Shown: in pieces, positions 42,572-50,966 of the stretch
Layout: every line of letters begins with the position of its first letter
Numbering within the stretch: the first letter of the stretch is position 1
Source of the DNA: Hyphomicrobiales bacterium
Lineage (GTDB): Bacteria > Pseudomonadota > Alphaproteobacteria > Rhizobiales > Rhizobiaceae
NCBI GenBank assembly: GCA_900466575.1
Contig: UBMP01000016.1
Span: 372,001-436,000 of the forward strand
DNA: 64,000 nucleotides
Direction: 5' to 3'
Notes under the pieces: generated by a model
What the model was told of the DNA's origin: nothing
Databases searched by the model: none
Seen by the model: the letters and a program-made list of their open reading frames with translations, nothing else
Made by a program: the position numbers and the translations under genes

Positions 42572-43161
42572 GACGGAAGGCCCGAAACGCAGAGTTCGGC
42601 TTCACCAATCCGCTGCGCATCGCCCATTTCGCGGCGTTTGACGAGGCCGCCGACGACTTGCCCGCCCGCCTTATTCCAAGCGGTTTGCGCTTCGCATGCG
42701 GCGCGCCAATCACCGGCCTGCACCTTGCGCGCCATGCCGGAACCGCACCAGCCACCGACACCGAAGTTGTAGGCGCCTGAAATCGCGGATGCCTGCACAC
42801 TGATAGGCGCATTCTTGAGGTTCGGAGCACACTTCAGGATGGGCTTGTAGTAGTCATCATAGACGCGCCGCTTGAGCATACTTTCAGCTTGCTCTTTGGT
42901 AATCTTTATGCCGGGCGGAACCGGCTTGCCGTTAATCCGCGTCTCCCCATAGCCGATGTCGTAAATCTTGGCGAAGCGATCCCAATGCGATTCAAGTACC
43001 AACCCCTCCCACGGCTTTATGAGGTTGTCGGTTGCAAGGACAACGGCGGGCGGCGGGGTATCCGGCGTAAACGCCACGCCGGCCGTCCCGACGAAAGCCG
43101 CCAAGACTGCCGCGATTGCTGCCTTGCCGCGCTTTGTTTGGTGGATTTTATTGATTGGCAT
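42568..43161 (-). CDS. SAR-type endolysin, glycoside hydrolase 24
   Basis: A 197-residue lysozyme. The N-terminus has a weakly hydrophobic, Ala/Gly-rich segment (KAAIAAVLAAFVGTAGVAF), which suggests a signal-arrest-release domain. The GH24 core starts with Glu52 (PWEGLVLESHWD), Asp61 and 'IYDIGYGETRI'; where relatives have the catalytic Thr, this protein has Asp68. The C-terminal 'AWNKAGGQVVGGLVKRREMG' is typical. ATG 43161 has GGAGG upstream. It cleaves host peptidoglycan once released from the membrane. Confidence 0.85.
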   Translation of the reverse strand: MPINKIHQTKRGKAAIAAVLAAFVGTAGVAFTPDTPPPAVVLATDNLIKPWEGLVLESHWDRFAKIYDIGYGETRINGKPVPPGIKITKEQAESMLKRRVYDDYYKPILKCAPNLKNAPISVQASAISGAYNFGVGGWCGSGMARKVQAGDWRAACEAQTAWNKAGGQVVGGLVKRREMGDAQRIGEAELCVSGLPS

Positions 43162-43375
43162 TCGCACCTCCGTCCTGCGGCGGCAAATCCTGCTGCACAA
43201 GTTTTGCGCCAAGTCCGACGACGACGAGCGCAAGATATGCATAAGGCGGGATTTGAATGTTTTCCCCGATGTAGCCAAGGGCTTCGGGAACGAATGCGAG
43301 CACGGCTATCAGGTAATAGACCCACGATGACCAGTGCCGCGTGAGCACGGTTTTTGCGTCTTTGACGGGTTTCAT
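43148..43375 (-). CDS. DUF7940-like small membrane protein, holin candidate
   Basis: A 75-residue protein with two hydrophobic segments (WVYYLIAVLAFVPEALGYIG and AYLALVVVGLGAKLV), short basic N-terminus and acidic/polar tail, as in phage DUF7940 proteins and class II holins. ATG 43375 is chosen; an in-frame TTG at 43408 lies inside the terminator hairpin. It overlaps the endolysin gene by 14 bases, fitting a holin-endolysin pair. Confidence 0.65.
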   Translation of the reverse strand: MKPVKDAKTVLTRHWSSWVYYLIAVLAFVPEALGYIGENIQIPPYAYLALVVVGLGAKLVQQDLPPQDGGANANQ

Positions 43376-43390
43376 GATTTTCTTCTTGGC

Positions 43391-43415
43391 AAATAAAAAC
43401 CCGCTCAAGGCGGGC
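43391..43415 (-). terminator. Intrinsic terminator between fibre block and lysis cassette
   Basis: On the minus strand CCCGC-CTTGA-GCGGG is followed by TTTTTATTT. The 5-bp GC stem with good T-run lies 30 bp after the esterase stop. It could partly separate tail and lysis transcription; read-through is needed unless the lysis genes have a promoter that I do not see. Confidence 0.75.
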
Positions 43416-43444
43416 TAATTCGGGTCAATGATTTATTGCTTGAA

Positions 43445-44302
43445 CTAGATGCCCAATGCCGCCACTAAAGCCGCTACGGCAAGGGTAGCTCGTTGATCAG
43501 CACCAGTTTCGTTCAAGTGCGTGTTGTCGTAGCGACCACTTGATCCGATTGAATCAACATTCTCACCAGCGAAAACGGTAACGTTGTCCACGACGCTCGC
43601 CTGCGCAGCCAAGACGGCCGAGCTTGTTGCTCCGTAGTAGTAGGATTCCTTCGCCACCAAGATCGGTGTGCCAGGAAAGCCGCGCTTGAACTCATTGATG
43701 ATGACTTGCAACGAAGAGGCATAGGCGGCTTGCGTCGTTCCAGCAGACGTGTCGCTTTCACCCTGTCCCCACATGATCGCGGTGCATGGCAAGCCAAGAT
43801 CGCGCACGCGCAATGCCACGGTGTTGATGCGATTGAACAAATATGGCGCGCTCGAATTGTCCGCCCACTGCCCCACGCGGGTGTTACCAATAGCCATCGG
43901 GACCAAAATCACCCGGTCATAGTAACCGTCAGCAATAAGCTTGTCGGCCATCCGCAGCATCCAAGTCCCGCGCGCATCGCTAACGGTCCCGCCGCTAACA
44001 TTGATGCCCAAAAGCGGATCCTTGGCTTTGTAGAGCTTCCCGTTCTGAATATTGACCTGGTCAATCGCCGTGTTCGTTGGAACGTAGACGGTTGGAACCT
44101 CGTTCACGCTGAGCGACTGACCGATTACGACGATTACCGCAGTCCGCTCGTCTATCATCCCAACGGATGTTTCCGTCCGACCCGTCAAGTCAACGACAGG
44201 CTCCGTTCCAGAAATCACCGTTTCCACAGGGTAAAAGCTGTAAGCGTCTGGATCGGTGAAATTATTAATCGCCAGCCCGACGCCACCGAAAACAAGTGCC
44301 AT
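43445..44302 (-). CDS. SASA/SGNH-type carbohydrate esterase in the fibre block
   Basis: A 285-residue esterase of the sialate-O-acetylesterase-like (SASA) group: nucleophile Ser63 in 'IGQSLSVNE', block 'MWGQGESDTSAG' with oxyanion residues, and Asp-x-x-His in 'YDNTHLNETG' near the C-terminus. The first 15 residues are hydrophobic. It probably removes acetyl groups from host surface polysaccharide during adsorption. ATG 44302 overlaps the upstream stop as TGATG; a longer frame from 44401 would overlap that gene by 100 bases. Confidence 0.8.
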   Translation of the reverse strand: MALVFGGVGLAINNFTDPDAYSFYPVETVISGTEPVVDLTGRTETSVGMIDERTAVIVVIGQSLSVNEVPTVYVPTNTAIDQVNIQNGKLYKAKDPLLGINVSGGTVSDARGTWMLRMADKLIADGYYDRVILVPMAIGNTRVGQWADNSSAPYLFNRINTVALRVRDLGLPCTAIMWGQGESDTSAGTTQAAYASSLQVIINEFKRGFPGTPILVAKESYYYGATSSAVLAAQASVVDNVTVFAGENVDSIGSSGRYDNTHLNETGADQRATLAVAALVAALGI

Positions 44303-45135
44303 CAGACCACCGCCCAACCAATTAAGCCAGTTTGATACCCATCCGAATATCCGCCATCGCCGTACCAATTTTGAGACCCCCCAGCGCCTTTTTCGAGCCA
44401 TCTTAATTCATGATAACCCAGGCCAAGATAACCCGAGAAGTGCGCACGCGGTGGCAAGACGGGAAACGTGTTTCCTGCGGCACCTGGATTTTTTATCTGT
44501 GCGCTATCGGCGGTTGAGCTGTCAATCCCGATGCCGACAAATGCAGCTACTACTGACGATGTGCCGTTAATCATGTAGCCGGTTGCTACGACCTCCACCA
44601 TCCGACCGGAGACACCGTTGAAAATCTCAACTTGGTTGCTTGCGTTGCCGTTTACCTGTCGATATGCGGCAGTAGAGTAAGTCCAACTATCCGTCGTATC
44701 GATGCACCGCACCGGAACGATTGTTGCACCGTCTAGGCTCCAGACGAGACGACTACGCGCCGTACTTCGTGTCAATCCGTCTGCATACGCTCGAAACCCG
44801 CCGATGAGCTTTCCTGCCCCGGCTGGCATGCTGCCGATTGCGTCGTCGTTCACGATCACGCCGTCAACTTCCGAAACCGTCGAAGACCGCGTGATGTTGT
44901 TCGTCCACGCTGGTCCCATGACAAGAGTGTCAGACGGCGACAAGAAAACGTCGTAGTTTTTTCCAGCCAGAGCGGACGAGATACTGAGCGTCAAGTCGCC
45001 GTAATAGATCGTACCGGAACTAGAAACGTCAGTTTCAGGAAAGCTTTCGGTCGTCGGAGAGAGGCGCTTCACCACTACTGATGTAGTCAACGCACCTGAC
45101 TGAAGCATGGAAGCTGGAATTCTTGTCAGGGTCAT
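44302..45135 (-). CDS. Fibre-block structural protein of unknown function
   Basis: A 277-residue beta-rich protein (TTSVVVKRLSPTTESFPETD; then GTIYYGDLTLSISSALAG), with a C-terminal aromatic/Gly-rich stretch (WYGDGGYSDGYQTGLIGW). It lies between the 586-residue fibre and the esterase, overlapping both by one base, and probably forms part of the receptor-binding apparatus. No family is recognised. Confidence 0.65.
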   Translation of the reverse strand: MTLTRIPASMLQSGALTTSVVVKRLSPTTESFPETDVSSSGTIYYGDLTLSISSALAGKNYDVFLSPSDTLVMGPAWTNNITRSSTVSEVDGVIVNDDAIGSMPAGAGKLIGGFRAYADGLTRSTARSRLVWSLDGATIVPVRCIDTTDSWTYSTAAYRQVNGNASNQVEIFNGVSGRMVEVVATGYMINGTSSVVAAFVGIGIDSSTADSAQIKNPGAAGNTFPVLPPRAHFSGYLGLGYHELRWLEKGAGGSQNWYGDGGYSDGYQTGLIGWAVV

Positions 45136-46895
45136 TACGAGAGCCTTCCACGCTTATCAACGAAGCCGCGAGTAAAGATGTAAAGGGAACCGGATGCACC
45201 GGCTCGGTGACGTAGTTGCGCAGATGTGTTTGTTCTGAGGCGCAATTGCGCTGATGAATATTCGCCACCATTCTGCATATTGGACACATTGCCACCGGCA
45301 TTGCTCGCGCCAATTCCGGGCGCAATATCAAGTTCGTCAGGCGACGAAAGCAATGCAGGCACGACATCGGTTGCCGACGTGAATGTGACATTCAGCAAAG
45401 CATCCACCTTGACCCCGGTAGGAATAGCAGCAAGCGTTACCAGTGCCGCCGTCGTGGATGTCGAAATTGCACTACCGGAGTTTTCAGGGACGATTGTTTT
45501 CCAAAGGAATTCGTCCCCGTCAGCCGAAAACGCCAGAATATTGCCGGAAGAGTCGGTTCGCGTGCTCAGAATTCGCCTATACTTTGTATAAGCGGACGGA
45601 ATATTACCGCCCGTCGTAGGAGCGCTTGCGCTAGCCGAACAACAGACATCCACAACGCCGGTATCGGGGCGCTTCATAAGATACCAGTGAAGCCAGCCGC
45701 TTGTCGGCTTTGTGCCAGTGTCCATTGCTCCATTCCCGGTGCCGACAGCCCAAACAGCATCGCTGCGCTTTGTGATTGCCGAAGCAAGATTCATGAGCAC
45801 CGGAGACGCACCAGAACTTGATGCCTCCCCGGCCGCGAAGTCGATATCGTTGTTGGAATCTGAAGCGTTGTTAGATGCCACCAAACCAAAGAGATGACCA
45901 GCAGGGATGAACGCGGATGTTGCCGCGATAGCAGTATCAACTTCTGACTTCGAATACGTACTCAACTTGGTGCGGATGGCCGCAACGCTAGACGTTGCAA
46001 TCATCGTATCGGTAATTGTCTCTGAACCGGGCGTGCCGGTATCGACCCGGCCACCATAAGCGACTTCAATGTTATGGGTGGCCCCGTCTCCAGGCGGTGC
46101 CTGCGTAAAGGTCAAGGCCGTCCCGACAACCGAATAAGAAGACTGCAACTGCAAGACACCATCGACGTTAACCGTCGTGTTGAACTTGCTGCCTGGGTTA
46201 TAGGAAAGCGTGAAAGCGGTTGTGGAACCGTCTCCTGCGAACGGGTCCACGTATCGGTTGTTCAGCGCCAAAGACGCATAGTCTGCCGCTTCCGCTGCCG
46301 CCGCTTCCGCTGCCGCGAGGACTGCGGACGCAACTTGATCGCTGATCAGGCGGAATTGCGACCCTTGTTTTTTTCCGAGAACAATCATTCCGGCAATTAG
46401 GCCACCCGATGCAGGATCATTGCCGGAATTAGTCTTGATCGACAAGGCGGCATCGCCGTTGAAAGCAACGGTTGGCGTCGTCGTGGTGTTGGTTGCATAA
46501 ATGGGCAACCAAATCAGTGAGGTTTCGGAAATAGGAATGTCGGTTGTTGCGATAATTGCATTAGCTGTGCCAGCGCCGACATTTGCCGCAACGATAAACG
46601 GGTATGGAAGGTCGGCTACGCGTAGCCACGAACCCGTGCCACTATCCCCGATTTTACGGTAAATTCCATTATAGGCGTTGGTGGTGTCGCCTAAAACCCA
46701 AGCCATCGTATTCGCAGCATAGGTCAGGTTCCCATAAAGTTCCGAACGAGACTGGAAAACTGCCCCTGCGTTTTGTCCGATGGACGTTACGAATGACTCA
46801 ATCCAGGTTCCCCAAGCTCTGATTTGAGCCTTGTCGGGCTGCATAGGACTGCCACTTGGGCCGTCTGCCCAAATGGTTTTTGCATTCTCAACCAT
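45135..46895 (-). CDS. Tail fibre protein
   Basis: A 586-residue fibre. The N-terminal part (RAWGTWIESFVTSIGQNAGA, then WVLGDTTNAYNGIYRKIGDS) is an anchor seen in many rhizobial and enteric phage fibres. The middle has an Ala-rich helical stretch (AAEAAAAEAADYASLALNNR) and a T7-like beta module (DGSTTAFTLSY...VDGVLQLQSSY). The distal part is beta-rich and probably variable. It follows the host-specificity protein and is joined to the next gene as TAATG. Confidence 0.8.
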   Translation of the reverse strand: MVENAKTIWADGPSGSPMQPDKAQIRAWGTWIESFVTSIGQNAGAVFQSRSELYGNLTYAANTMAWVLGDTTNAYNGIYRKIGDSGTGSWLRVADLPYPFIVAANVGAGTANAIIATTDIPISETSLIWLPIYATNTTTTPTVAFNGDAALSIKTNSGNDPASGGLIAGMIVLGKKQGSQFRLISDQVASAVLAAAEAAAAEAADYASLALNNRYVDPFAGDGSTTAFTLSYNPGSKFNTTVNVDGVLQLQSSYSVVGTALTFTQAPPGDGATHNIEVAYGGRVDTGTPGSETITDTMIATSSVAAIRTKLSTYSKSEVDTAIAATSAFIPAGHLFGLVASNNASDSNNDIDFAAGEASSSGASPVLMNLASAITKRSDAVWAVGTGNGAMDTGTKPTSGWLHWYLMKRPDTGVVDVCCSASASAPTTGGNIPSAYTKYRRILSTRTDSSGNILAFSADGDEFLWKTIVPENSGSAISTSTTAALVTLAAIPTGVKVDALLNVTFTSATDVVPALLSSPDELDIAPGIGASNAGGNVSNMQNGGEYSSAQLRLRTNTSAQLRHRAGASGSLYIFTRGFVDKRGRLS

Positions 46896-46907
46896 TTTAT
46901 TACCTTA

Positions 46908-49145
46908 TTAGGAGACCGTAAAAGCGCCTGTCGGAATCATGTTTCCAGCAACGCCACTGGCGTTCACGGACTGAACCCAACCGTAATATGTGCCGGCTGG
47001 CCTAGTGATCGTTTTGCTGTAACTTCCGTTTGGAACGCCTGAGATGAGCGGGCCGCTAAACGTCGCTGTAGAGCTATTGTTCACGGTGTTGTAAAATATC
47101 TTGGCTCCGGCATAGTTCGCGGAGTTTGGAGCATTCCAGTTTATCGTCGCTTCTCCAGCGACGCCCGTTATGACGCTTAGATTGTAAACGTCACCAGGCG
47201 GAGTCGGGTCAGCAGTCGAGAAAACCGTGTCAGTCGATGACCAATTTGAGAATTTACCAGTCGTCGTAATCCACGCAGCCTGAACTTCAAGAGACTTATT
47301 GGCTGGAACGACATCGGTACTAAGCGACACATATCCACCAGAGGCAGAAAACGAACCGAAGTTCTTTTGAACCCAATCCCCCGGTGCCCCGCCCCCTGCA
47401 TCTGCTAGCCTATATCGAATGGCCGCGCTTAGCGACGAGTCAGATGGGTCAACAAGCTTTACCGCAAGGTATACCGAGCCGGAGCTAGCCTGCGCGACGG
47501 CGGAATAGATGACCGGTGACGACAGGCCGGCCGGATTTGGAGCGGGCGGAACTGGAGGCTGCGTTCCTTCGTCGGTCGCAGGATTCCATGCGTCAATATC
47601 GGAAGGGTGCTTGATGAAATCCATCGCGAACCCGCCAGACGTAATCGCTAGAATAGACCGCCTGTTTTCAATCAAAAGACCGTCAAGAGACGGAAGCGCC
47701 AAAGGACTATTGAGACGAATCCAGCGCGAATAGATCGCATTGATTCCGGACAGGCGAACGTTTATCGTTCCCTTCTTGCGCTCCTGTATTCTGAGCCAAT
47801 CCCTTTTTCCAAGACGTCTGGCCTGACGCCATTGCTGGCACCACATATAAGAGGCGTCTTGCGACAGAACGCGGCCAGCTGTCAGTTGCCGGTCAACATC
47901 TTCAAAATAGTCTGTATCGGACGTTGCGTAATTGGTGGCCGGATAGGCGAACTTCGGGACGAGGCGATTTATTTCCTCTTCAGGAAGAACGTCGTGCTGT
48001 AGCTGATAGCCGATGATGTCTTGATCGCTAAGTGTCTCGACCAACGATTCGCGGAACTTGCCAACGCGGAAAAGCAATGCGCCGTCACCGCGCTCGCAAA
48101 GCCAGCCGTCACAAGCAGCCAGAATTGCATTTGTTGCAACCTTCGGGTCGTTTTCGGCTGTATCAAATCCGCCAACCTCATAGCGCTTTTCGGTTCCTCC
48201 GCCTGCCGTTGGGATGCTTTCGTCGCAGACATTGGCCTCTTCTATCCAGATATCAACGACGGGAAGGATGGCCTTGTTATAGTCTCGCTTATGGCCAAAT
48301 TCGTTGAAGCACTGGTGCCACAACATCACGAGCGCAGCGTTCTTGCTCCACTTCCATGTGCTCTTGTCTGTAGGCGATTGCGTATTGTCACGCGGATCGT
48401 AAACATAAGCGCCATCGACTTCGACCGAAAGTTTCGGGGCGCCGTATGGAAAGTAGGTAAGTTGATTTTCAGCCTTAACACTTAGCGCAGCCATGGCGAT
48501 TGATGCTTGCCCGTCGCCCCTATGAGAAGACGACCAAACATCAGACCCAAGATACGTTGAAATTCTATCGTAATACGTCTCAACGTCTTCGCCATACCTG
48601 TAGTCAATCCATACGTTTTGACCGCCATAACGAAGGTCAGAAAGTCCATCAACCCAATTTCCAGTCAACGTTACTTCATCATCGTGCAAAAAGAACCTGT
48701 TGAACGATCTGATCTTGTGACCGGCTACAGCCTGAACTGAGCAAAGCTTATTGCCTGACGCCTCCCAAAGCATATATGCGCCGGCTACTCGCGTCCGGCC
48801 AACAACCCACTGCCTGAAAGGTCTTGCTTGCTGAAGTGGAACCTTGCCGTCTTCCGGCGAAGGAGTTTGCACGCTGCGCTGAGGATTGAGGAGCGCATTG
48901 ATTCCAATAGAAATTGCAGTGGTGACTAGAGCTGAAGTAGCCGTTGCCAGAAGTGAGGCGGTCGATACTCCAAAGATTGAACCGGTAAAGCCAAGGCTGC
49001 TGTAAAAGACAGTAAGCAGGCTTGTAATCGGGTCGTTCGTTGGGGGCGGACTGCGCAGAAACGTGCTTGAATGCACGTCAAGTTCGCGCATGCGGCGCTG
49101 AATTTCATCGCTTTCCGCATGTTCGTAGCCGTTGAAGTTATACAT
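46908..49145 (-). CDS. Tail tip/host-specificity protein (gpJ-like)
   Basis: A 745-residue tail protein. An early hydrophobic stretch (SLLATATSALVTTAISIGIN) is followed by 'PLQQARPFRQWVVGRTRVAGAY', read in parts, typical of gpJ-type hub proteins in alphaproteobacterial phages, then fibronectin-III-like repeats at the C-terminus. It forms the hub contacting the fibres. ATG 49145 has GAGGAG five bases upstream; a longer frame would overlap the previous gene. Confidence 0.8.
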   Translation of the reverse strand: MYNFNGYEHAESDEIQRRMRELDVHSSTFLRSPPPTNDPITSLLTVFYSSLGFTGSIFGVSTASLLATATSALVTTAISIGINALLNPQRSVQTPSPEDGKVPLQQARPFRQWVVGRTRVAGAYMLWEASGNKLCSVQAVAGHKIRSFNRFFLHDDEVTLTGNWVDGLSDLRYGGQNVWIDYRYGEDVETYYDRISTYLGSDVWSSSHRGDGQASIAMAALSVKAENQLTYFPYGAPKLSVEVDGAYVYDPRDNTQSPTDKSTWKWSKNAALVMLWHQCFNEFGHKRDYNKAILPVVDIWIEEANVCDESIPTAGGGTEKRYEVGGFDTAENDPKVATNAILAACDGWLCERGDGALLFRVGKFRESLVETLSDQDIIGYQLQHDVLPEEEINRLVPKFAYPATNYATSDTDYFEDVDRQLTAGRVLSQDASYMWCQQWRQARRLGKRDWLRIQERKKGTINVRLSGINAIYSRWIRLNSPLALPSLDGLLIENRRSILAITSGGFAMDFIKHPSDIDAWNPATDEGTQPPVPPAPNPAGLSSPVIYSAVAQASSGSVYLAVKLVDPSDSSLSAAIRYRLADAGGGAPGDWVQKNFGSFSASGGYVSLSTDVVPANKSLEVQAAWITTTGKFSNWSSTDTVFSTADPTPPGDVYNLSVITGVAGEATINWNAPNSANYAGAKIFYNTVNNSSTATFSGPLISGVPNGSYSKTITRPAGTYYGWVQSVNASGVAGNMIPTGAFTVS

Positions 49146-49147
49146 TC

Positions 49148-49585
49148 CTACTCCTCGCCGGAGTTCGGCAATCGCCACGCCTTTAAGCGGGTTGCGCGCT
49201 TTGCGATTATGCCGGTAGGCCCCACCGTCAACCAGTTAGGCCCGAATGCAATCGCCGCTATTGTCGCCATCTCCGTAGCGCCAGCTTCGTCAACGGTAGA
49301 CATGGAAACCAAACCTATGTCGCCAGTGTTGACTTGTTCGTCGCCGCGCAATCGTAAGCAGCCTAGTGGCAGCAAATGCGCGTCCATGAACGCTGTATAC
49401 CCGCCGAAGCCGTCAACGATCATCAGCGCATCAAGGCGCGTCTTGTACGTCCCGCGCAGCTTTGCGGCTGGATCCACACCAAGGCAGTGCTGCACCCAGG
49501 TTGCGGCGAACGTCATGCAGTCGTCGCCGCCCACCCCGCCCCACCGAAAGCGGTGTGGCAGGCGAATGAATTTTTGAATGTCCAT
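49148..49585 (-). CDS. Tail protein of the DUF6950 type, possible papain-fold hydrolase
   Basis: A 145-residue protein. 'RWGGVGGDDCMTFAATWVQH' places a Cys at the start of a helix, as in NlpC/P60 and related papain-like folds, and the central 'GDIGLVSM' fits. Position between the distal tail and gpJ-like proteins is that of lambda gpK. It may cleave cell-wall peptides during DNA entry, though a catalytic His is not obvious. Confidence 0.68.
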   Translation of the reverse strand: MDIQKFIRLPHRFRWGGVGGDDCMTFAATWVQHCLGVDPAAKLRGTYKTRLDALMIVDGFGGYTAFMDAHLLPLGCLRLRGDEQVNTGDIGLVSMSTVDEAGATEMATIAAIAFGPNWLTVGPTGIIAKRATRLKAWRLPNSGEE

Positions 49586-49600
49586 TATCCACCTTGTCGG

Positions 49601-50203
49601 TTAGGTGTAGTGTGGCCATACTGGATTAACGCCGCGCGCCAGCCGCGAGACCTGATCGCAAAACTTGTCTGTAGGCGAAAAAGCCTTCTGCTGCGCCGAT
49701 GTCCACGTTGATCTAGAGGCGCGCGACCGCCCATCGTCACCTGACGTAACGGTAAGGCCGAGCGTCATGACCTTATTATTCGTGCCCATGACTGGCTGCA
49801 CGTTTTCCGTATTGTGGGACGCCTTGCCCTTCCATATTGGAATGATGGAGGACATCGGCTGATAATATTCGTCAAGCGTCGTAAGGCCCAAATAAACATC
49901 AGCACCACGAACGGGCGGCAGACTATCTATCAATTTGGCGCCCATAGCCGGGTCTATGCCGGATAGCGTAAATTCCACGCTATCTGACGTTCCGTTAACC
50001 AGTACTTCAAGAGACGGAACTCCTTCTAAAACGCCGCCGCCGTAATATGTTGTCCCGGCTGGGTCAACGCTGTCTATGCCGGCCGGGATGTCTCCAGCGC
50101 CAAACCAAAGATGCAAAGGAGGATCTGTCGCGACATGCAAAAAAATGCCAAGTTGATGAGAACCCTGAAGTTCAGCAATGACGTTATCAGGTATCCATCC
50201 CAT
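49601..50203 (-). CDS. Tail protein of unknown function (gpL-like position)
   Basis: A 200-residue protein (GWIPDNVIAELQGSHQLGIF...LHLWFGAGDIPAGID...PMSSIIPIWKGKASH). It occupies the slot of lambda gpL-type tail-tip proteins between distal tail and NlpC-like proteins. ATG 50203 overlaps the upstream stop as TAATG; the longer frame is rejected. Confidence 0.68.
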   Translation of the reverse strand: MGWIPDNVIAELQGSHQLGIFLHVATDPPLHLWFGAGDIPAGIDSVDPAGTTYYGGGVLEGVPSLEVLVNGTSDSVEFTLSGIDPAMGAKLIDSLPPVRGADVYLGLTTLDEYYQPMSSIIPIWKGKASHNTENVQPVMGTNNKVMTLGLTVTSGDDGRSRASRSTWTSAQQKAFSPTDKFCDQVSRLARGVNPVWPHYT

Positions 50204-50964
50204 TAAAACGCCTCTACAAAACTGAGCGTTGGCTGCGATTGCCAGAAGCCTTGAACTTCCCACGGAATAGACGCGCCAGGTGCAAGTTTCGCGCAAAATT
50301 TAGGACGCGCGAATTCAATTCTGTCGTCTTCTGAAACGGCCTCTCGCAAGGCCGGTGCAATTGCCAGCGTGTAATCTTTATACGAATAATCGGTGCCGCT
50401 AACGGTTTCTGTGGACTCCGCCGAGACCGACAAGACATCCCAGTATCGATATACGCGCCACCCCTTAGTCGGATGGTAGACAGAAAACCAATCGCTATGA
50501 CGCAGCGGACGCGAGGCGCCGTAAACGCGAATTGAAATGATGCCAGCGTTGAGCGCCGCATCAGCCGTAAACTTACCCCACACCGTCGATTGGCTATACC
50601 CTGAAGTGTCAGAAAAGTGAGAGCCGTCGCTATGAGGTATGTTTGATATTGCCGTTATCGGCCACCTGTCATAAACGGGAAAAGGCCCCATCCAATCCGT
50701 CTTGAGTGGCACATTAATAAAGCGAAATCCGCCCGTCAGGCGCGCGGAAAGCCAGTTGGTATATTCGTGCTCTTCTCGCGCCTGTACCCAACAATTTTGA
50801 TAGGAACCGGAGACGATCCCGCCTCCGGTTGTTTCCATCGTAATTGTCTGTCCAAAGCCATTTCGACCGCCCTCGATGGCATTGACAACCACGTCGAACG
50901 ACATTCTCTGCGGCTTGATAAAGTCTATATCAAGCGTAGGCTGGTTTATGTAGCTGCGCGCCAT
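50203..50964 (-). CDS. Distal tail protein (Dit/gpM-like position)
   Basis: A 253-residue beta-rich protein following the tape measure gene by two bases. It has a Trp/aromatic-rich centre (RFINVPLKTDWMGPFPVYDR; DWFSVYHPTKGWRVYRYWDV) and a C-terminal 'WEVQGFWQSQPTLSFVEAF', typical of phage tail-tip hubs. It should link the tape measure end to the tip. Confidence 0.68.
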   Translation of the reverse strand: MARSYINQPTLDIDFIKPQRMSFDVVVNAIEGGRNGFGQTITMETTGGGIVSGSYQNCWVQAREEHEYTNWLSARLTGGFRFINVPLKTDWMGPFPVYDRWPITAISNIPHSDGSHFSDTSGYSQSTVWGKFTADAALNAGIISIRVYGASRPLRHSDWFSVYHPTKGWRVYRYWDVLSVSAESTETVSGTDYSYKDYTLAIAPALREAVSEDDRIEFARPKFCAKLAPGASIPWEVQGFWQSQPTLSFVEAF

Positions 50965-50966
50965 TA

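Noticed and set aside
44302-44401. Longer N-terminus for the esterase (start at 44401)
   Set aside because: It would overlap the upstream gene by 100 bases, while the ATG at 44302 gives the TGATG junction used repeatedly in this phage.
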